DNA of 64,000 nt from DASSHA01 sp035693145 (GTDB lineage: Bacteria > Chloroflexota > Limnocylindria > Limnocylindrales > CSP1-4). The stretch lies in NCBI GenBank assembly GCA_035693145.1, contig DASSHA010000069.1, positions 1 to 64,000 of the forward strand, given 5' to 3'. Of this stretch, positions 59,545 to 64,000 are shown in pieces. The notes under the pieces are model-generated. The model made no database searches and was not told the DNA's origin. It saw only the letters and a list, made by a program, of their open reading frames with translations. A program made the position numbers and the translations under genes. Numbering within the stretch: position 1 is the first letter of the stretch; every line of letters begins with the position of its first letter.

Positions 59545-61152
59545 TCAGGCGGCGAACTCTCGCAGCTTCCGGCTCCGCGACGGGTGACGGAGCTTTCGCA
59601 GCGCTCTCGACTCGATCTGACGGATGCGCTCCCGGGTGAGCCCGAATTCCCGGCCGACCTCTTCGAGCGTCCGGGCATGCCCGTCGTCGAGGCCGAACCG
59701 GAGTCGGATGACGCGCTGCTCCCGGCCATCGAGGCTCGAGAGGACATGCTCGAGCTGCTCGCGGAGCATGACGTCGGTCACCGCATCAAGCGGCGAGATG
59801 GCGTCCCGATCCTCGATCAGCTCACCGAGCTCCGTGTCCTGCTCCTCGCCGACGGGCGATCCGAGCGAGATCGGGTCCCGGCCGAGCTTCCGGATCTCCT
59901 CGACCCGCTCCGCGGTCATCGCGGTTCGAGGATCCTCGGACAGGACCGTCGCGACCTCCTCGGGCGTCGGCTCCCGACCGAGCGAGCTCGTGAGGTCACG
60001 CGTGACGCGCGCGACGCGGTTCATGGTCTCGACCATGTGGACCGGGATCCGGATCGTCCGGGACTGGTCGGCGAGGCCGCGCTGGATCGCCTGACGGATC
60101 CACCACGTCGCGTACGTCGAGAACTTGAAGCCGCGCTCGTACTCGAACTTGTCGACCGCCCGCATGAGCCCGGCGTTGCCCTCCTGGACGAGGTCGAGGA
60201 GGCCCATCCCGTGGTTCATGTACTTCTTCGCGACGGAGACGACGAGTCGCAGGTTGGCCGAGGTCAGGTGGTCACGCGAGCGCTTTCCAAGCTCCACGAG
60301 GACGCCGTCGTTCGGTCCGTCGGTGCCCGGCCGGTATCCCATCCCGGCGAGGACGTCGGCGTCGTTGCCCGCCTCGATCCAGCGCTGGACGGCGGGCAGC
60401 GCGACGACGTCACGCGCCCAGTCGTACATGGCTCGAAGCGCGGCCTCCTCGTTCACTCCCGGCTGCCGGCGCCCGAGTGCGCCGTGGATCCAGTCGATGA
60501 GCTCGAGGAAGGCATCGGAATCGAGCCGCTCGTTGTACACGGCGCGAAGCGACCGGGCACGCTCGAGCGTCTCCCGCGCGGCATCGGTCTCCGCCGCCTT
60601 CGCGGCGTCGGCGAGCCCGAACTTCGGAGCGGTGACGAGCAGATCGCCGGCGCTGTCGTCCGCGAGCGCTGCACGAACCATCCGCTGCGCCTCAGCCGCG
60701 AACGGCAGCGCGTACTTCGGGTTCTTGGCTCGCGTCTTGGCCTCCGTGTCGTGGAGGGTCCACTCGTGGAGGTTGAGGACGGCCTTCCAGGGCTCGGACT
60801 GGATCGCCAGGCCGAGCTCCATGCCCTTCGCGAGGACGACCTCCTCCTCCGCGGTGAGGAGCGGGACACGCGCGATCTCCCGGAGGTACATCCGAACCGA
60901 ATCGTCGGTGTCGGCCTCCGGCTCGGGCTCAGGCTCGTCGTCTTCCTCGGCCACGACCGCACGGGCCGGAGCGGACGGCGGGGTCGCCCCGTCGCCCACC
61001 TCGTCACCCGTTCGGGCGCTGGGCACGACTCCGGCCGCGACGGCCGGCTCGTCGGCGAGGGTTTCGAGGTCCGTCTCCTCCTCGACCGACTCCAGGTCGG
61101 CCGCGGTGGGATCCTCGGTCACGTCAAGCGGATTGTCGAACAGCTGAATCAA
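59545..61152 (-). CDS. rpoD: Primary sigma factor RpoD/SigA
   Basis: A 535-residue sigma-70. Acidic low-complexity residues 1-70 replace region 1.1. Region 1.2 is DSVRMYLREIARVPLLT, and a non-conserved insert follows. Regions 2.1-2.4 include NLRLVVSVAKKYMNHGMGLLDLVQEGNAGLMRAVDKFEYERGFKFSTYATWWIRQAI; region 3 is IRIPVHMVETMNR; region 4 ends with the -35-reading HTH (TLEEVGREFGLTRERIRQIESRALRKLRHPSRSRKLR). The start is TTG at 61152 with GGAG seven bases upstream, because an earlier frame-open start would lie upstream of the promoter. The leader is about 130 nt. Confidence 0.95.
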   Translation of the reverse strand: MIQLFDNPLDVTEDPTAADLESVEEETDLETLADEPAVAAGVVPSARTGDEVGDGATPPSAPARAVVAEEDDEPEPEPEADTDDSVRMYLREIARVPLLTAEEEVVLAKGMELGLAIQSEPWKAVLNLHEWTLHDTEAKTRAKNPKYALPFAAEAQRMVRAALADDSAGDLLVTAPKFGLADAAKAAETDAARETLERARSLRAVYNERLDSDAFLELIDWIHGALGRRQPGVNEEAALRAMYDWARDVVALPAVQRWIEAGNDADVLAGMGYRPGTDGPNDGVLVELGKRSRDHLTSANLRLVVSVAKKYMNHGMGLLDLVQEGNAGLMRAVDKFEYERGFKFSTYATWWIRQAIQRGLADQSRTIRIPVHMVETMNRVARVTRDLTSSLGREPTPEEVATVLSEDPRTAMTAERVEEIRKLGRDPISLGSPVGEEQDTELGELIEDRDAISPLDAVTDVMLREQLEHVLSSLDGREQRVIRLRFGLDDGHARTLEEVGREFGLTRERIRQIESRALRKLRHPSRSRKLREFAA

Positions 61153-61255
61153 ACGTCGCTCCGAATGTGCCGGCCGAGCCGCGCCGCTCGGCGGAGAGCC
61201 ATGAAGAAAAGCACGCTGCGAGCCGGGTCCCGCGCCGAACCCCGACACACGTAAG

Positions 61256-61278
61256 GGCGTGTCAAGTCTTGACACGCC
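61256..61278 (-). promoter_or_regulatory. 23-bp palindrome at the rpoD transcription start
   Basis: GGCGTGTCAAG (61256-61266), one central T, and CTTGACACGCC (61268-61278) are exact inverted repeats. It lies just downstream of the predicted start point, so it could be an operator or a 5'-leader hairpin. Confidence 0.75.
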
Positions 61279-61288
61279 GGCTCTCGAT

Positions 61289-61317
61289 ATCCTAGCCGAT
61301 TCGGGCCCTCTTGACAA
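61289..61317 (-). promoter_or_regulatory. rpoD promoter
   Basis: On the minus strand, TTGTCA (61317-61312), 17 bases, then TAGGAT (61294-61289). Transcription should start near 61282. This is the best-spaced -35/-10 pair I found in the window. Confidence 0.75.
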
Positions 61318-61346
61318 CCCCTCTGTCAATACTCCTGGTGAGTATT
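61311..61346. promoter_or_regulatory. Two inverted repeats upstream of the rpoD -35
   Basis: TTGACA (61311-61316), N7, TGTCAA (61324-61329) is an exact inverted repeat overlapping the -35. AATACTC (61328-61334), loop CTGGT, GAGTATT (61340-61346) is another, followed by further T residues. The segment is strikingly AT-rich for this genome. It could bind a regulator of rpoD or of the divergent ChaB-like gene. Confidence 0.65.
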
Positions 61347-61454
61347 TTTCGCGATCAGATCGAGCCCGGGCAGTGGCAGCGAGGTGTCCCGATTGCAATC
61401 CCGCGGCAGCCATGATGATTTCGGCGCGAGCCGCCCGGGCGCATGTTGCACCTG

Positions 61455-61655
61455 ATGCCGTACGACGAGATCTCGGACCTTCCGCAGAGCCAGGTGGACC
61501 AGTACAGCCGCCGCCAGGAGGAAGCGTTTCGAAAGGCCTTCAACAGCGCGTTCGACGAGTACGGGGGTGACGAAAGCCGGGCGTTCGCGGTCGCGCATGC
61601 GGCCGCCAAGCGAACGCCGCGCGAAGACCCGGATACGGCCCGAAAGAGCGATTGA
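61455..61655 (+). CDS. ChaB-family protein (short form)
   Basis: A 66-residue protein (or 70 from the ATG at 61443). SDLPQSQVDQYSRRQEEAFRKAFNSAFDEYGGDESRAFAVAHAAAKR is the complete ChaB domain. The ATG at 61455 lies seven bases after CATGTT, a possible -10. The first ChaB gene (27864) has an extra C-terminal nucleic-acid-binding segment that this one lacks. It is divergent from rpoD, and an 18-nt gap separates it from the following gene. Confidence 0.75.
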   Translation: MPYDEISDLPQSQVDQYSRRQEEAFRKAFNSAFDEYGGDESRAFAVAHAAAKRTPREDPDTARKSD

Positions 61656-61676
61656 TCGCGGCGCGATGCTGTCGGA

Positions 61677-62003
61677 ATGGAGGCGAAGCCGCCGACGCTT
61701 GCCACTCCGTCATCCGGCGCGTTTCACTTCGGGCCGGGGCACCTGATCCTGCACGGAAACGCGCCGTTCCTCGAGGCGTTCGGACCCTCGTGCGTCGGTC
61801 AGCCGGCGCGCGAGGCGCTCGTGGACCTTCGGAGTGCGGCATTCGACCTCATGGACGAGGTCTACCGGACCGGTCGTCCACTCGCCCGGCGCGTCCGGAC
61901 GCGCCTCGGGGAGCGCCGGCTGGTGGTGGCGCCGCGTCGCGACCCGGAGACGGGTGAGACCTACGGCGTGACGTCGCATCTCGCGCTCCCGCGCCGCGGC
62001 TGA
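61677..62003 (+). CDS. Small PAS-fold-like protein
   Basis: A 108-residue protein. HFGPGHLILHGNAPFLEAFG, VGQPAREALVDL and GRPLARRVRTRLGERRLVVAPRRDPETGETYGVTSHL have the strand-helix order of a single PAS domain, with no output module. GATGCT lies six bases before the ATG at 61677. It sits 21 bases after the ChaB-like gene. The assignment is by pattern only. Confidence 0.55.
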   Translation: MEAKPPTLATPSSGAFHFGPGHLILHGNAPFLEAFGPSCVGQPAREALVDLRSAAFDLMDEVYRTGRPLARRVRTRLGERRLVVAPRRDPETGETYGVTSHLALPRRG

Positions 62004-62264
62004 CCGCGTGAGCTAGCGGACGCTGGCCCCGCCGAGCGCGCTGGCGCTCACCAGGTGAGTGGATCGGCGCCCCGAGAACCGGGCGACTCTCTGCAACCAT
62101 GTTTCGTCTCACGGGCTGAGCGGATCGCCGGGACAACCGCGCCATAGCGGCGCGGCAACCACGTTTCGGCTCACAGGCTGAGCAGATCGCCCGAGTCGGC
62201 GGCGAGGCATCAGGCCGGCCGACGGTGGTGAGCGGATCGACCGAATCGGCGGTCGAAGCTTCGG
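62004..62264. repeat. Convergent spacer filled with four degenerate repeats of about 61 bp
   Basis: TGAGYRGATCG-type cores occur at 62056, 62117, 62179 and 62229. The middle two belong to 37-nt copies (62093-62129 and 62155-62191) that share 33 of 37 positions and start GCAACCAYGTTTCG. The period is 61-62, then 50. No gene is visible. Confidence 0.6.
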
Positions 62265-63965
62265 TCAGGCCGGCCGACCGTACAGGGCGATGAGCTGGTC
62301 CGCGACCCGTTCCTCGGGTCGCACGAGCGACAGGAACGCTTCGCGGTCGAGGCGGTACAGCAGCCCGTTCGTCGCCGCCGTGACCGTCGCGCTCCGCGGT
62401 GCCTCGAGCAGGAGCCCGAGCTCCCCGAACAACGCACCCGTGGAGAGCGTGCGGCGGCGCTCGCCGTCGATCGTCACCTCGAAGGTGCCCTCCTCGACGA
62501 CGTACGCGGCGTCCGCGGCATCGCCCTGCCGGATGACGATGTCGCCCGGCTCGACATGGACCGGGGTCGATCGTGCGGCGGCTCTCGCGAGACGCGCGAC
62601 GGCGAGCGCGCCGAGCGGCGATGCCTGGAGCGCCCGGAAGGCGGCCCGTGTCCGTGGATCCATCGGCCCGCTGCGCCGGAGGCTGACGAGGCCGAGGCCG
62701 ACGCCGATCGCGCCCGCGACGACGATCACGCCGAGGGCGGGCGCGACACCGGTTGCGCCGGCGAGGACCGGGAAGGCGAACCCGCCCGCCGCGAACGAGA
62801 GCGCTCCGACGGAATGGAGGATCCCGCTCGAGCGGCCACGAGCGTCGTCGTCGATGAGGCGCTGGAGAAGCGTCGCGTTGAGGACATCGATGATGAGCAG
62901 GCCCGCCGAGGCGACGGCCATGAGGGCGATCGCGACGAGCAGCGCGCCGGACACCCCAAGGCCGAGCAGGCCGACGACGCAGGCGATGCCGGCGGCGCCG
63001 AATGCGCGAGCCGGGGGCGCCTCGACGAGCCGCCCGGCGAGCACGCCACCGAGCACGCCCCCGATGCCGGTCGCCGCATTCAGCAAGCCGGTCGCCTGCT
63101 CGCCGCCGTGGAGCTGATCGATCGCCACGACGACCGTGGCGATGCCGAGCGCGCCGCCGACGATGCTCGTCCCCACGTCGATGAGGAGCGGAGCGGCGAT
63201 GCGGCGGACGAGCGAGGGATCGCGCCGCGCCACGCTGGACGGAGCGTCGGGCGCGGCCGGCGACGGAACCTCAGCGCCGCCCGCTGACGAGGCGGCCATC
63301 GCCGGCAGGGTCGCCAGCGCGACGGCAATGACGCCGAAGGTCGCGGCATTGAGCAGCATCGCGAACGCGGCGCCGCCCGTCGCGGTGAGGATCCCGGCGA
63401 GCGCGGGACCGATGATGAACGCGATGTTGTCGAGCGTGGCCCAGGCGGCGTTCGCCGGCCCGAGCTCCGACTCGTTGCGCGTCAGGGAGGGGAGATACGC
63501 CGCGAGCGTCGGTCCCGCGAGCGCCGACCCGCACGCGGCGAGGACGGTGATCGCCACGATGAGCCAGATCGAGGCGTCGAGCAGGATCGCCGCGGCCAGC
63601 ACGAGCATCAGCCCGCCGCGCGCGACATCGGTCGCGATGAGGATCAGCCGACGATCGAACCGGTCGGCGATGACGCCTCCCAGTCCTGACAGGAGGACAT
63701 ACGGGAGCACACGGACGCCGCCGACGATCCCGAGGACCGTCGGGTCCGCAACCTTCGCGACGACGATCAGGAGCGCGACGAGGTAGAGCCAGTCGCCGAT
63801 GCTCGACACGAACTCACTGGCGAGGAAGCGCGTGAGCCGCGCGTTCCCGGTGAGGGGCGCGTAGGGCCCGAGGATCCGGGTGCCGATCGCCCGCGCGCCA
63901 AAACCGCCGGCATCGCGGCCGGCGGTCTTGGGGCCTGCGGCGTTCTCTGGGAGGCCGTCAGCCAC
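62265..63965 (-). CDS. MFS transporter fused to a C-terminal cyclic nucleotide-binding domain
   Basis: A 566-residue protein. Residues 40-430 form an MFS domain of about twelve helices (GNARLTRFLASEFVSSIGDWLYLVALL at the start; IADRFDRRLILI is the loop 2-3 motif), of the MFS_3/enterobactin-exporter-like group. Residues 445-560 are a CNB domain; GALFGELGLLLEAPRSATVTAA keeps both the Gly-Glu and the phosphate-binding Arg. This suggests export gated by cyclic nucleotide. It starts with GTG at 63965, close to the window edge. Substrate unknown. Confidence 0.88.
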   Translation of the reverse strand: MADGLPENAAGPKTAGRDAGGFGARAIGTRILGPYAPLTGNARLTRFLASEFVSSIGDWLYLVALLIVVAKVADPTVLGIVGGVRVLPYVLLSGLGGVIADRFDRRLILIATDVARGGLMLVLAAAILLDASIWLIVAITVLAACGSALAGPTLAAYLPSLTRNESELGPANAAWATLDNIAFIIGPALAGILTATGGAAFAMLLNAATFGVIAVALATLPAMAASSAGGAEVPSPAAPDAPSSVARRDPSLVRRIAAPLLIDVGTSIVGGALGIATVVVAIDQLHGGEQATGLLNAATGIGGVLGGVLAGRLVEAPPARAFGAAGIACVVGLLGLGVSGALLVAIALMAVASAGLLIIDVLNATLLQRLIDDDARGRSSGILHSVGALSFAAGGFAFPVLAGATGVAPALGVIVVAGAIGVGLGLVSLRRSGPMDPRTRAAFRALQASPLGALAVARLARAAARSTPVHVEPGDIVIRQGDAADAAYVVEEGTFEVTIDGERRRTLSTGALFGELGLLLEAPRSATVTAATNGLLYRLDREAFLSLVRPEERVADQLIALYGRPA

Positions 63966-64000
63966 GCGGCGTGGCGGCCCTCATGCCGTCGACGGACACG

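Noticed and set aside
61256..61346. CIRCE or HAIR heat-shock operator before rpoD
   Set aside because: Arms differ from TTAGCACTC-N9-GAGTGCTAA and from CTTGAGT-N7-ACTCAAG.
62041..62240. CRISPR array
   Set aside because: Only four degenerate units, unequal spacing, non-identical repeats and no cas genes.

Overview
The window is very GC-rich (about 70% by eye), gene-dense and chromosomal. It looks like an uncultivated member of the Chloroflexota (Limnocylindria/Ellin6529-like) or a deep actinobacterial relative. The grounds are a cyclase/AAA-ATPase/TPR regulator, NarL-type regulators, F420-type LLM enzymes, an ArsA-type ATPase with an HSP20-like tail, a SpoIID/LytB-domain protein, Pro/Thr-rich secreted proteins, and frequent GTG and TTG starts. 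I see no rRNA or tRNA genes, CRISPR array, IS element, phage or plasmid functions; the assignment to a phylum is inference.

Layout. 1-3.5 kb: an adenylate/guanylate cyclase regulator running off the left edge, with two small cyclic-nucleotide-binding (CNB) proteins. 3.5-11.1 kb: flavoprotein, SatD/DUF3307 pair, Nudix hydrolase, aquaporin, LiaF-like envelope protein, small zinc ribbon and an ABC exporter. 11.1-16 kb: DNA glycosylase Tag, SpoIID/LytB protein, hydrolase, lysozyme-like protein, blue-copper lipoprotein. 16-21.4 kb: a giant histidine kinase (five GAF, two PAS) followed by a stand-alone receiver and a NarL-type regulator. 21.7-25.1 kb: beta-lactamase-fold lipoprotein, acetyltransferase, DEAD-box helicase. 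25.6-33.4 kb: two paralogous secreted proteins with a caspase-like His/Cys arrangement, separated by a metallo-hydrolase, ChaB, DoxX and an HhH-GPD protein, then an ArsA-type ATPase. 33.6-40.9 kb: HipA-like kinase with DUF3037 partner, SRPBCC, DUF72, zinc metallopeptidase, a GIY-YIG-like/GreA fusion, a WYL regulator and a zinc ribbon. 40.9-51.6 kb: DUF2723 membrane protein, sugar isomerase/dehydrogenase pair, HtrA protease, sialidase-like protein, PAC2, LLM enzyme, an orphan MraZ-like protein, a GH26-like lipoprotein and a cupin. 51.7-61.4 kb: TPM-PspA pair, lipase-maturation-factor-like protein, a surface protein coupled to a GGDEF/HD-GYP-like protein, and the primary sigma factor. The right end carries ChaB-like and PAS-like small proteins and an MFS transporter fused to a CNB domain.

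Two themes connect the genes. First, cyclic-nucleotide signalling: one cyclase and three CNB proteins lie in the window. Second, envelope function: wall hydrolases, PspA/LiaF-type membrane maintenance, HtrA and many exported or lipid-anchored proteins. Translation initiation appears to use two modes: genes with a Shine-Dalgarno site, and genes with a TANNNT-type -10 box only 6-7 nt before the start codon, implying leaderless transcripts. The best candidates for undescribed biology are the paralogous caspase-like secreted family, the palindrome-rich rpoD promoter, and the repeat or inverted-repeat elements in several intergenic spacers.
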